A stretch of 20,394 bases of DNA from JBBSEZ01 sp038239195 (GCA_038239195.1 JBBSEZ010000154.1:1-20394); one strand, 5' to 3'; numbered from the stretch's first letter, positions 7,857 to 17,765 are shown. Notes: generated by a model not told the origin, from the letters alone. A program made the numbers and translations.

Positions 7857-7864
7857 CCCCTTCC
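7857..7864 (-). promoter_or_regulatory. Ribosome binding site that decides the nuoH start
   Basis: On the minus strand GGAAGGGG lies eight bases before the GTG at 7848. It overlaps the alternative upstream GTG at 7866, so it can only serve the inner start. Confidence 0.5.
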
Positions 7865-7905
7865 ACCGCCAGAGGACACGTTGTAGGGAAGCCCGGACGG
7901 GCGTT

Positions 7906-7934
7906 AATCTATCGGGGTGGGGAGAGGGTGGCAA
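7906..7934 (-). promoter_or_regulatory. Probable sigma70-type promoter of the nuoH-M operon
   Basis: Minus strand: TTGCCA (7934-7929), a 17-base spacer, then TAGATT (7911-7906). These match the -35 and -10 consensus at five and four of six positions. Transcription would start near 7899, about 50 bases before the nuoH GTG. The same two hexamers with the same spacing occur upstream of the kinase gene at 9205-9233, which strengthens both calls. Confidence 0.5.
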
Positions 7935-7963
7935 GCAGTCGTCACGGAAGGAAAAATCATCGC

Positions 7964-8650
7964 ATGTTCCGCCATCCGCAAGCTCGGCCGGGGCTCGTTC
8001 TGAATGGGCGCGCCCCGCGCCCGCAGAACCACCCCCTCCCACTGCTCTTACGCCTCGGGGCCGACGCGCCCGCCGAGGCCGACGCGCAAGGCGAACTGGC
8101 CCGCCCCCCGCGCGTGGCGCTTGTCGAGGCGGCGCTGCTGGCCGCGGACGAGCCGCTGACGGCCCGCCGCCTGGCGGTGCTGGCTGGATTGCCCGACGCC
8201 GCAGAGGCGCGCCGGCTTGTTGAGCAACTGCGTGCGTTGCTGGACAAGGACGGTTCCGCTTTCCAGGTCGAGGAGTTGGCCGGCGGCTACCAGTTGCTCA
8301 CGCGGGCGGAATTTCACCCGTGGCTGGTCAGGCTCCGCCGCGCCGGCAACGAGGCCCAGATGACCGCGGCGGCGCGCGAGGCCCTGGCCATCGTGGCGTA
8401 TCGCCAGCCGATCGCGCGTGCCGACGTCGAGGGTGTTCGCGGGGTGCAGAGCGGGGCCGTGCTTCAGCAGTTGATGGAGAAGGGCCTGGTGCGCATCGCG
8501 GGACACGACGATTCGCTGGGCCGGCCCCTGCTTTACGCAACGACGCGCAAGTTCTTGCAGGTGTTCGGGCTGAGGTCGCTGGGCGACTTGCCGCAAGCAG
8601 AGGGACTGGCGCCGCCCACGATGAAAGAGGCGCCGGAAGGAGAATCGTAA
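7964..8650 (+). CDS. scpB: Segregation and condensation protein B
   Basis: ScpB is the winged-helix kleisin-binding partner in the SMC-ScpA-ScpB condensin complex that compacts and separates chromosomes. The protein has 228 residues, within the family range. Residues ~50-118 form the first winged-helix domain (VEAALLAADEPLTARRLAVL...). Residues ~132-210 form the second, with the strongly conserved EALAIVAYRQPIARADVEGV, GRPLLYATTRKFLQVFGL and the SLGDLPQ ending. The first ~45 residues are Pro/Arg-rich and not conserved in appearance. GGAAGGA lies 11 bases upstream of the ATG. scpA is not adjacent. The gene is divergent from nuoH and ends at a strong hairpin. Confidence 0.93.
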   Translation: MFRHPQARPGLVLNGRAPRPQNHPLPLLLRLGADAPAEADAQGELARPPRVALVEAALLAADEPLTARRLAVLAGLPDAAEARRLVEQLRALLDKDGSAFQVEELAGGYQLLTRAEFHPWLVRLRRAGNEAQMTAAAREALAIVAYRQPIARADVEGVRGVQSGAVLQQLMEKGLVRIAGHDDSLGRPLLYATTRKFLQVFGLRSLGDLPQAEGLAPPTMKEAPEGES

Positions 8651-8656
8651 AAGGGC

Positions 8657-8695
8657 GAGGCCGCAAGTATTCCCGAGGGAACGACTTGCGGCCTC
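8657..8695. terminator. Bidirectional hairpin terminator between scpB and the Tyr-rich gene
   Basis: GAGGCCGCAAGT (8657-8668) and ACTTGCGGCCTC (8684-8695) form a perfect 12-base-pair stem. The loop can itself pair TTCC with GGAA around CGAG. It begins seven bases after the scpB stop and ends 23 bases before the stop of the convergent gene. There is no long T-run, so termination may rely on the stem alone or on Rho. Confidence 0.7.
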
Positions 8696-8718
8696 TTGGG
8701 CTCTGGGAAAGACCAGGT

Positions 8719-9060
8719 TCACGGGTAGACGTAGACACCGCCAGGAGCGCCGTAGTAGCTCCGGTAATAAGGGGCGGCGTAGGAGTTGTAGGCGGGGGCG
8801 CTATACGCGTAGGTGACGGGGGGAGCGTAGCCGGAGTAGCCGGAGTAGGCGTAGGGCGCGGCGTAGTAGCTCCGGTAAGGCGCGTAGGAGTAGTTGTAGC
8901 CCGAGTAGTAGGGGGCCGTGTAGTACGTATTGTAGCCGTAGGCCGGATAGCCGGAGTAGCCACCGTAGTAGCTCCGGCGGTACTGGGCCTCCGCCTGCGA
9001 AGGCGCAAGCACGACGAGCGCCGCGCCGGCGAACACGAGGGACAGCAAGAACGAACGCAT
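8719..9060 (-). CDS. Small secreted tyrosine-rich protein
   Basis: The protein has 113 residues. It opens with a clear signal peptide (MRSFLLSLVFAGAALVVLA, predicted cut after SQAEA at residue 25). The mature part is about 88 residues, of which 31 are Tyr; the remainder is mostly Ser, Gly, Pro and Ala. RSYY occurs three times and GYSGY-type units recur. The matching DNA, GTAGTAGCTCCGG, appears three times on the plus strand. No catalytic motif is seen. The start at 9060 is chosen because AGGAGG lies eight bases upstream; an earlier in-frame Met (9087) lacks such a site and would weaken the signal peptide. Small Tyr-rich exported proteins are often seen in planctomycetes. A surface or wall structural role is a guess. 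Confidence 0.75.
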   Translation of the reverse strand: MRSFLLSLVFAGAALVVLAPSQAEAQYRRSYYGGYSGYPAYGYNTYYTAPYYSGYNYSYAPYRSYYAAPYAYSGYSGYAPPVTYAYSAPAYNSYAAPYYRSYYGAPGGVYVYP

Positions 9061-9354
9061 GGCATGGTCCTCCTGGGTGGAAATCATCAGGGAGGCGACC
9101 GTCTGACCTCCTGATCCATTCGATGTGCAAACTCGGTGCCGCCGTAAGCCCCCTCGACCCCACCCCTCGCGATCCTGACAATTCGCGCGATTTACACGAT
9201 TTTTTTGCCAATGCCATTGTTATGGCCTAGATTCTCAACACAATGCGCTTCGGGCGACCCGGGAGCGTCACCATTCTTTCGCATCACGATCATTCGAGCA
9301 GCAACGCCTGAGCCGGCCTGAAGCATGCGGGGGCGTTCGTTGAAGGGCAAGGGC
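9061..9354. other. Divergent intergenic region between Tyr-rich gene and kinase gene
   Basis: About 294 bases without a supported gene. The first 60 bases carry the ribosome binding site and leader of the Tyr-rich gene, including an imperfect pairing of CAGGGAGG with CCTCCTG. Bases 9180-9240 are unusually AT-rich for this genome and hold a promoter-like sequence. A poly-T run lies at about 9200-9206. Confidence 0.6.
9205..9233 (+). promoter_or_regulatory. Probable promoter of the kinase gene
   Basis: TTGCCA (9205-9210), a 17-base spacer and TAGATT (9228-9233) are identical in hexamers and spacing to the candidate nuo promoter at 7906-7934. The predicted start near 9240 would leave a leader of about 115 bases. 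Confidence 0.45.
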
Positions 9355-12315
<2,961 letters not shown>

Positions 12316-12409
12316 ACGGTTTACGCCCCCATCTCGACCCCCTCCGAGCAAGCCCGCTTCATCCCGTGGTCCGCGCATCGCCGCCGCCCCGCTTGGAGAA
12401 GGCATTGTC

Positions 12410-14380
12410 ATGGTCCGCTTTTGTCGGCTCGAGCTCGAAGTGCTGGAAGACCGCCGTGTGCCCGCGACGTTCGGCATCCCGTGGTCCGATCCCAGCCACC
12501 TGACGCTCAGTTTCGCGCCCGACGGCACTTCGGTGCTGGGGCGAGCCAGCAACCTGTTCGGCTCCCTGGGGGCCACGGTCTCGACCAGCGCGTGGGAGCG
12601 CGAGGTCCTCCGGGCGTTCCAGACCTGGGCGGCCAGCGCCGAAATCAACATCGGACTCGTGGCCGATGGCGGGCAGGCCCTCGGCACCGCCGGGCTCGTC
12701 CAGGGCGATGCGCGCTTCGGCGACCTCCGCATCGTTGGGCGGGCCCTGTCCCCCGAAGTGCTGGCGATCACCACGCCGTCGGGCGAGGGCAGCACCCTGG
12801 CGGGCGACGTCATTTTCAACACGGCCCAGACGTTCGGGATCGGGCCGACGAGCGCTCTCGACCTCTACTCCGTGGCCCTCCACGAGGCCGGGCACGCGCT
12901 GGGCATCGCCGACAGTTCCGACCCGACGTCCGCGATGTACGAGGACTACCACGGCGTGCGGACGGGGCTGAGCGCCGCCGACGTCAGCGCCGTGCAGGCC
13001 CTCTACGGGGCCCGCCAGCCCGAGGCATTCACGACGGGCGTGGGTGGCCAGGCCACCCACACCCAGACGGGGGGGAAGGGGGGCAACGATACCTTTGCCA
13101 CCGCCGCCAAGCTCGCCCCCTCGACGACCGTGTCCGCGGAGATCGCCGCACCCGGCGAGGCCGACTTCTACGCGGTCAAAGTCCCCAAGAACGCATCGCG
13201 TTTCAGCGTAACGCTCCAGGCGTCGGGGCTGAGCCTGTTGACGGCGCGGCTGAGTGTCTTCGACGCCAACCAGCAGCTCGTGCAGTCGGCGGTGGCGACC
13301 GATCCCACGAACGGGAACCTGACGATCTCGCTCCCCTCGTTCGCCCCGAGAGGCACCTATTACCTCAAGGTGGAAGGCGCTACGACGGACGTCTTCGGTC
13401 TGGGGGCCTATCGGCTGCAGACCAACTTCGGCAACGCTTCCGGACAGGGCGAAAACAACTCGGGCGATGGCGACAAATCCGACGACGGGAAGTCGGAGGA
13501 CAACAACACCGGCCCCGCGACCACTCTGTCGAGCACCGTCGTTCCGGATGACCCGCGTTTTACCTACTCCGTCCAGGGCGCTTTCCAGAGCGCGGGGAAC
13601 GCGCACGTCTACCAGTTCCAGGCGCCCAGCGCTCGGGCGGGCTCGTCCCCGGCGACGATGACGGTCACCGCCTGGGGCCTGAGCGCCAACGGGCCGAGCC
13701 CGCGCCTTCTGGTCTACGACTCCCACCGGAACCTGCTCGTGGGGCGCGTCGTCACCAACGACGACGGGTCTTACTCGCTGAGGATCGCGGGCGTTGCGCC
13801 CGGGAGTGCCTACTACGTCGTGGCCATGACCGACGGACACGCCTGGACGGGGCCCTCGGGAGGTTACTTCCTCGGGGTCGGTTTCAGCGCGAGCGCCCCG
13901 GCGCTCCCCCAGGTCGCCGCCGGCACGCTGAGCGCGGCACAGGCGCAAGACTTCCGCACCTTGACGGTGACGGAGGCGCAGTTGTTCCACTTCGAACTGT
14001 CGGCCGACGGTGGGACGGCCGGGACGGCCAACGGCCTGCGGATGACGATCTTCAACCAGGCGGGCGAGGTGATGGCCACGCAGCTCGTCCTGGCCGGGCA
14101 GTCCGCCGACTTCAACGTTCTGCTCGGGGCGGGCACCTACACCATCTGCTTCAGCGCCGGGACGCAGAATGGCTCGGCGCTCCAGCCTCTCGCGTACTCC
14201 CTCACGGGCACGAACGTGAGCGACCCCATCGGCCTGGGCCCGGTTGATCCGACGCTCAACGGGGCCTCCAGCGCCCCGCCCGTCTACACCTTCACCGTGT
14301 ATGCCTACACCTATTACTCCGACCTGTACAACACGATCCTTGCGATCAATGACCCGTACAGCAAGTCGGTGTGGAACTGA
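12410..14380 (+). CDS. Secreted matrixin-like metalloprotease with PPC-like beta domains
   Basis: Predicted exported zinc protease, 656 residues. It begins with LELEVLEDRRVPA, a signature common at the N-terminus of planctomycete extracellular proteins. A matrixin-type domain (~20-205) carries HEAGHALGIAD (His 158, Glu 159, His 162), a Met-turn-like SAMY, and LSAADVSAVQALYG. The third zinc ligand position is Asp 168 instead of the usual His. Residues ~225-345 look like a bacterial pre-peptidase C-terminal (PPC) domain (NDTFATAAKL, GEADFYAVKV, GTYYLKVEG). An Asp/Gly/Asn/Ser-rich linker and two further beta-rich repeats follow (~370-500, ~500-605). The C-terminal ~50 residues are Tyr/Thr/Pro-rich. 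ATG 12410 has GGAGAAGG seven bases upstream. Protease activity is inferred from the motif only. Confidence 0.85.
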   Translation: MVRFCRLELEVLEDRRVPATFGIPWSDPSHLTLSFAPDGTSVLGRASNLFGSLGATVSTSAWEREVLRAFQTWAASAEINIGLVADGGQALGTAGLVQGDARFGDLRIVGRALSPEVLAITTPSGEGSTLAGDVIFNTAQTFGIGPTSALDLYSVALHEAGHALGIADSSDPTSAMYEDYHGVRTGLSAADVSAVQALYGARQPEAFTTGVGGQATHTQTGGKGGNDTFATAAKLAPSTTVSAEIAAPGEADFYAVKVPKNASRFSVTLQASGLSLLTARLSVFDANQQLVQSAVATDPTNGNLTISLPSFAPRGTYYLKVEGATTDVFGLGAYRLQTNFGNASGQGENNSGDGDKSDDGKSEDNNTGPATTLSSTVVPDDPRFTYSVQGAFQSAGNAHVYQFQAPSARAGSSPATMTVTAWGLSANGPSPRLLVYDSHRNLLVGRVVTNDDGSYSLRIAGVAPGSAYYVVAMTDGHAWTGPSGGYFLGVGFSASAPALPQVAAGTLSAAQAQDFRTLTVTEAQLFHFELSADGGTAGTANGLRMTIFNQAGEVMATQLVLAGQSADFNVLLGAGTYTICFSAGTQNGSALQPLAYSLTGTNVSDPIGLGPVDPTLNGASSAPPVYTFTVYAYTYYSDLYNTILAINDPYSKSVWN

Positions 14381-14496
14381 GCATCGAGAGGCGTAAGCCC
14401 CTGTTGCTTGTTGGCGAGCGGGGGGCGTGAGTCCCTGTTGGGGCGCCTTCAACAGGGGGCACAAGCCCCCCCGCTCGCCTCATTCTGTTCGTGCCA
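14381..14496. other. Convergent intergenic region filled by repeat sequence
   Basis: 116 bases between converging genes. A partial unit (GAGGCGTAAGCCCCTGTTG, ~14386-14404) precedes the full hairpin at 14413-14479. No coding sequence is seen. Confidence 0.6.
14413..14479. repeat. REP-like hairpin, probable bidirectional terminator
   Basis: The left arm at 14413-14440 (GGCGAGCGGGGGGCGTGAGT then CCCTGTTG) pairs imperfectly with the right arm at 14450-14479 (CAACAGGGGGCACAAGCCCC then CCCGCTCGCC). Each arm resembles the unit at 6531-6566. The position between two converging stop codons fits a transcription-ending role. The similarity to a unit inside the nuo operon fits a dispersed repeat family. 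Confidence 0.75.
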
Positions 14497-15384
14497 CTAA
14501 CCACTTTTCTTCTTCTTGAGTTGCGCCGTCGAGATCGCGTAGAGGTCGAGCCCGCCCTTCCCGCCAGGGCGATCCGAGGCGAAATAGAGCAGCGCGCCGT
14601 TGCGGCTCAGGTTGGGCGAGCGGTCCCCCGTCTTGCCGTCGGGGTGATTCAGCGAGGCCAGGGCCATCGGCTTGCTCCAGCCGCTCGCCCCGCGCGTCGA
14701 TGCGAATAGCCCCCAGCGGCCCTTGCCGAGGGGCCCTTGCAGATACATCGTCTTGCCGTCCGGCGCGAGCGTCGCGTGGTGGAAGTCCTCTGGCAGTTCC
14801 TTCACCAGCTCGGGCTTGCCCCAACCCTGCGGGCCACCCGCCGCCGGGCGCTTCGCGACGAACACCCGCCAGCCCTCCTCCGTCCGCCGGCTGAAATAGA
14901 GTTGCTTGCCGTCCCCCGTCACCCAGGGGTGCAGTTCGTCGGCCGCCGTCGTGATGGGGTTGATCGGCGTCGGAGACGACCAGGCTCGGCCACGATCCTG
15001 CCTCACGGCGACGTAGACGTCGAAGTTCGTGCCCTTCTTCTCCTTCTTGGTCGCGAAATAGAGATACTGCGGATAGCGGCCCTCCGTGGCATACGTGCTG
15101 CGATCGTCGCCTTCCGTCGAGACGTAATCTTCGAGAACCTTGCCCTTCGGCCAGGCCTTGTTCAGCGCGGCGCGGCGCGCCACCATGATGTCCACCTTGG
15201 CCTTCCGCAGAGCGGAGTAGTAGAGCGTCAGCCCCCCATCGGCCACGTGCGGCTCGTCCTCGTCGGCCTCCGTATTGCAGGTCAAGGGGATCGGCTTGAG
15301 CCGCTCCGGCTCGTCGGCCGGCGCCGGCAACACACCGGACAACACGGCCAGGGAGAACGGCAACGCCCAGATCAGTCTCTTCAT
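14497..15384 (-). CDS. Secreted PD40/TolB-like beta-propeller protein
   Basis: The protein has 295 residues. A signal peptide is evident (MKRLIWALPFSLAVLSGVLP, likely cut near APA-DEP). The rest contains five PD40-type blade motifs: DEPHVADGGLTLYYSA, GRYPQYLYFATKK, DELHPWVTGDGKQLYFSRR, HHATLAPDGKTMYLQG and RSPNLSRNGALLYFASDRPG. The pattern of D/E-P/H, DG and LYF-S is typical of WD40-like PD40 repeats found in TolB-like and OmpA-linked planctomycete proteins. No enzymatic residues are recognised; ligand or carbohydrate binding outside the cytoplasm is an inference. The start is chosen at the Met opening the signal peptide; a GAGGGAG site lies about nine bases upstream. The upstream frame extension has no signal and looks non-coding. 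Confidence 0.85.
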   Translation of the reverse strand: MKRLIWALPFSLAVLSGVLPAPADEPERLKPIPLTCNTEADEDEPHVADGGLTLYYSALRKAKVDIMVARRAALNKAWPKGKVLEDYVSTEGDDRSTYATEGRYPQYLYFATKKEKKGTNFDVYVAVRQDRGRAWSSPTPINPITTAADELHPWVTGDGKQLYFSRRTEEGWRVFVAKRPAAGGPQGWGKPELVKELPEDFHHATLAPDGKTMYLQGPLGKGRWGLFASTRGASGWSKPMALASLNHPDGKTGDRSPNLSRNGALLYFASDRPGGKGGLDLYAISTAQLKKKKSG

Positions 15385-15403
15385 GGCGAACACTCCCTCT
15401 TTG

Positions 15404-15468
15404 GAAGGATGAAAGGTGAAGGATGAAGAAGAGGTCTTTCTGGGCTCATCCTTCCTCCTTCCTCCTTC
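15404..15468. repeat. Purine-rich imperfect inverted repeat
   Basis: GAAGGATGAAAGGTGAAGGA plus TGAAG (15404-15428) faces CTCATCCTTCCTCCTTCCTC plus CTTC (15445-15468), its imperfect reverse complement. It lies between the stop of the GGDEF fusion gene and the start of the propeller gene, both on the minus strand. It may end the first transcript or form a leader hairpin for the second. The internal GGATGAA / CCTTCCT units are tandem-like, similar in style to the repeat at 5431-5523. Confidence 0.6.
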
Positions 15469-15481
15469 TGAAGCTAGTGTA

Positions 15482-16768
15482 TCATTCCAGGGGCCTGTCG
15501 AGCAAAGGCCCAGCTTGCCCCGCCTGGGCAGCGGATAGCCGGCGCACCTCGGAACGGTTGCGGCCGTGCTGCTTTGCAAACTGCAGCGCCGCCGCGGCCG
15601 CCTCGGTCATCGCGGTGTAGTCGGCCGGTATCCCAATGTCGGCCACGGCGAAGCCCAGGCTCACGGTGATGGGGATGGCGCGCCCGTTGTACTCGATCGA
15701 CGCTTCGGCCACCGTGGCGCGAATGCGTTCGGCGAGAGTCAGGGCGCCTTCCTCGTCCGTCTCGGGGGCGATCACCAAAAACTCCTCCCCGCCGAAGCGC
15801 CCGACCGAATCGACCCCCCGCACCGAGGTGGACAGGACGCGGGCCAGCGCCTTGAGCACCTCGTCGCCGCCGGTCAACAGGTGGTTGGTATTGACCTGCT
15901 TGAAGTGATCGACGTCGACGTAGCCCAGGGTCAGCGCGCTGGGGTAGCGCGCGTGTCGCTTGAGCTCGAAGCGCGCCAGTTCCTCCATCGCCCGGCGGTT
16001 GAGGAGCCCCGTGAGCGGGTCGGTCAGCGCCAGCCGCTCCAGCTCGCGGGTGCGATGGTGAAGCATCGCATTGGCCTCCTCCAACTCGCGCGTGCGGCCG
16101 GCCACGCGCCGCTCCAACTCGCGATTGAGCCGGCGGAGCTCTTCGAGGTAGTGGCGCCGCTCGCGCTCGAGCGCGAACTTGTCGGCGGCGTTGCGCAAGA
16201 CCTGCAACAGGTCCTCGGTGCGCCACGGCTTGAGGAGGTAGTGGTAGACGTGCCCGCGGTTGATCGCCTCGATGGCGTCCTCCAACTCGGCGAAGCCCGT
16301 CATGAGCAGGCGCACTGTCGCGGGATAGTTCAGGCGCACCCACTCCAGGAGCTCCGTGCCGGTGCGGCGGGGCATCTTCTGGTCGGTCAGGATGAGGTCG
16401 ATGGGGCGCCTGGCGAACACCTCGGCCGCGGCGTCCGCGCTGTCGGCGGTCACCACGTCGAAGTCGGGGGCCAGCAAGCCAGAGAGGGGCGAGAGGATGT
16501 AGGGCTCGTCATCGACCACGAGGAGCGTGTACTTGCGGTGGCCGCGGGCTGCGAGTTGCGCCTGGGCCTTCTCGATGACGCCATCGACCTCGCGCCGGCC
16601 TGGGGCGAAGGCGAGGCGCAGCAGGCGGTCCTGCTGGCCGAGCTCTTCGACGCCGAGGCGGCAAGAGGCACACTCGGCGAGATGGCCCTCGAGCAGTTCG
16701 CGCTCGCGCTCGGAGGCCTCGCGGTCGAACCGGGCCGAGATGAGGAGCTCAAACTGTTCGCAGTCCAT
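15482..16768 (-). CDS. Anti-sigma zinc finger - receiver - GGDEF fusion protein
   Basis: 428 residues and no membrane segment. Residues 1-50 resemble a zf-HC2/ZAS anti-sigma domain: CEQFELLISARFD, then His 29-x3-Cys 33-x2-Cys 36 (HLAECASC). Residues ~80-195 are a response-regulator receiver with the acidic pair Asp 86/87, phospho-acceptor Asp 129 (LILTDQKMP), Thr 157 (LLMTGF) and Lys 180 (YLLKPW), closest in feel to RpfG-type receivers. A charged helical linker (~195-245) leads to a GGDEF domain (~246-410) with LTDPLTGLLNRRA, DVDHFKQVN, the inhibitory RxxD site (RGVD 317-320) and the active-site GGEEF (326-330), so it should make c-di-GMP. It starts 49 bases after the ECF sigma gene stop. A GTG at 16852 would overlap the sigma gene and add 28 unconvincing residues. 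The sigma partner is presumably the neighbour. Confidence 0.9.
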   Translation of the reverse strand: MDCEQFELLISARFDREASERERELLEGHLAECASCRLGVEELGQQDRLLRLAFAPGRREVDGVIEKAQAQLAARGHRKYTLLVVDDEPYILSPLSGLLAPDFDVVTADSADAAAEVFARRPIDLILTDQKMPRRTGTELLEWVRLNYPATVRLLMTGFAELEDAIEAINRGHVYHYLLKPWRTEDLLQVLRNAADKFALERERRHYLEELRRLNRELERRVAGRTRELEEANAMLHHRTRELERLALTDPLTGLLNRRAMEELARFELKRHARYPSALTLGYVDVDHFKQVNTNHLLTGGDEVLKALARVLSTSVRGVDSVGRFGGEEFLVIAPETDEEGALTLAERIRATVAEASIEYNGRAIPITVSLGFAVADIGIPADYTAMTEAAAAALQFAKQHGRNRSEVRRLSAAQAGQAGPLLDRPLE

Positions 16769-16817
16769 CTTGAAGGTCCCCGACGAGGTCGCTGCGCGGG
16801 CCACGCGAGAAAGGAGC

Positions 16818-17447
16818 TCAAGAAGTTCCTGGCCCCGGGAGCTGAGGGGCACGGGGCGCCACGAAGGGCACGGGCGGGCCTTCCCTTGGCCGAGCCCCCG
16901 AAGGGCCCGGCAAGGCCCCGAGGCGAGCTCGCAACAGGGCCCGGGCGCGCGTCAGGCGAGCATTCGCGGTCGCGGAGGAGACGTCGAGCACGTCGGCCAG
17001 TTCGCGATACGTGAGGTCCTGGTAGTAGTAGAGCATCAGAACGGTGCGACACTCCTCGGGCAGCGCCTCCACCTCGGTCATCAGCCGGCGCACCTCGTCC
17101 TGCTGTTCGAGGTTGGCGCCGGGAGAGCTCGCGGCCCAGGCGCGGTTTGGGGCCGGGGGGCCAAGGGCGCTGAAGGGGGCTTGCGAGTTTTGCCTGGATT
17201 TGAGCCAATCGCGACAGACGTTGATGGCGATGCCCGACAACCAGGGACCAAAGCGCTGCGGCTCGATCAGCGAGGCCAGTTCTTGCAGCCCGCGCAGGAG
17301 CGTTTCCTGGGCGAGGTCCGCGGAGACGGCGCGTCCGACCCGGGCGTGGCACAGCGCCGTGATGCGCCCCGCCCAGCGGGCCACCAGTTCGCCGTACGCT
17401 TCGGTCCGCCCGCCGAGTACCTGCCGGACCAATCCTGCGTCGTCCAT
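16818..17447 (-). CDS. ECF-type RNA polymerase sigma factor
   Basis: Alternative sigma factor that directs RNA polymerase to a dedicated set of promoters. It has 209 residues. Region 2 lies at ~15-85 (EAYGELVARW, ADLAQETLLRGLQEL, FGPWLSGIAINVCRDWLKSR). A ~30-residue Ser/Pro/Ala linker follows. Region 4 lies at ~122-176 (ALPEECRTVLMLYYYQDLTY, RELADVLDVSSATANARLTR) with the helix-turn-helix. The final ~30 residues are Pro/Gly/Arg-rich. ATG 17447 is supported by GAGGG eight bases upstream; upstream in-frame sequence is not sigma-like. It is followed closely by the ZAS-receiver-GGDEF gene and preceded by a 45-residue membrane peptide, so these three probably form one transcript. The target promoters are unknown. 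Confidence 0.93.
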   Translation of the reverse strand: MDDAGLVRQVLGGRTEAYGELVARWAGRITALCHARVGRAVSADLAQETLLRGLQELASLIEPQRFGPWLSGIAINVCRDWLKSRQNSQAPFSALGPPAPNRAWAASSPGANLEQQDEVRRLMTEVEALPEECRTVLMLYYYQDLTYRELADVLDVSSATANARLTRARALLRARLGALPGPSGARPREGPPVPFVAPRAPQLPGPGTS

Positions 17448-17497
17448 TTCCCTATCCCTCGAGGCCGGCCCGGGGCCGTGCGCGAGAGGCCCGTCCG

Positions 17498-17635
17498 TTA
17501 GTAGACCAGGAACGCGAAGGTAATAGCAGGAGCAATTCCGATACCGCCGCCAGGGGCCGGTAGCGCTCGGCGGATCGCCTCGCCGAAGACGAGCACCAGC
17601 ACGGCGACCGCGGCCAGGAACGCAAGCATTGTCAT
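17498..17635 (-). CDS. Small hydrophobic membrane peptide upstream of the sigma gene
   Basis: A 45-residue open frame, MTMLAFLAAVAVLVLVFGEA then IRRALPAPGGGIGIAPAITF and AFLVY, ending in TAA. It has one clear membrane helix (residues ~3-18), a basic/Gly-Pro turn, and a second weaker hydrophobic stretch (~31-45). An AGGTGA sequence sits just upstream of the ATG, and a second Met at codon 3 is possible. The gap to the sigma gene is 50 bases on the same strand. Composition is biased towards hydrophobic residues, unlike the other frames here, which supports coding. It could be a membrane partner of the sigma/anti-sigma pair or just a chance frame. No family is recognised. Confidence 0.5.
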   Translation of the reverse strand: MTMLAFLAAVAVLVLVFGEAIRRALPAPGGGIGIAPAITFAFLVY

Positions 17636-17646
17636 CCGTCACCTGC

Positions 17647-17662
17647 CTTTCGCAATCGAAAG
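17647..17662. repeat. Short hairpin before the small membrane ORF
   Basis: CTTTCG-CAAT-CGAAAG forms a six-base-pair stem with a four-base loop, ending 11 bases upstream of the small ORF start. It could be an operator or could influence translation of the ORF. The evidence is only the symmetry and position. Confidence 0.3.
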
Positions 17663-17765
17663 CGAGAGAGGTGCGGGCCCCACGGGGGAGCGGGCCCGGC
17701 CTGCATGGTGGGGAAGACAAGGGGCCGATGCAAGGAGAGCTCGGTCACTTTCGGGGCCCACAGTT

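Noticed and set aside
7586..7963. Upstream extension of the scpB frame
   Set aside because: Lies opposite nuoH and its promoter; ScpB homology begins well after the ATG at 7964.
8719..9060. CRISPR-like or tandem DNA array suggested by repeated GTAGTAGCTCCGG
   Set aside because: Copies are few, unevenly spaced and explained by Tyr-rich codons within a signal-peptide-bearing gene.
9325..9354. Upstream ATG for the kinase
   Set aside because: No ribosome binding site in position; the ATG at 9355 has GAAGG eight bases upstream. It remains possible.
12359..14464. 701-residue minus-strand frame opposite the metalloprotease
   Set aside because: Antisense shadow; the plus strand has signal, catalytic and PPC-like motifs with a good ribosome binding site.
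16769..16852. GTG start that would extend the ZAS-receiver-GGDEF protein by 28 residues
   Set aside because: It overlaps the sigma gene, the added residues fit no domain, and the ATG at 16768 begins directly at the zinc-finger domain with GGGGA upstream.
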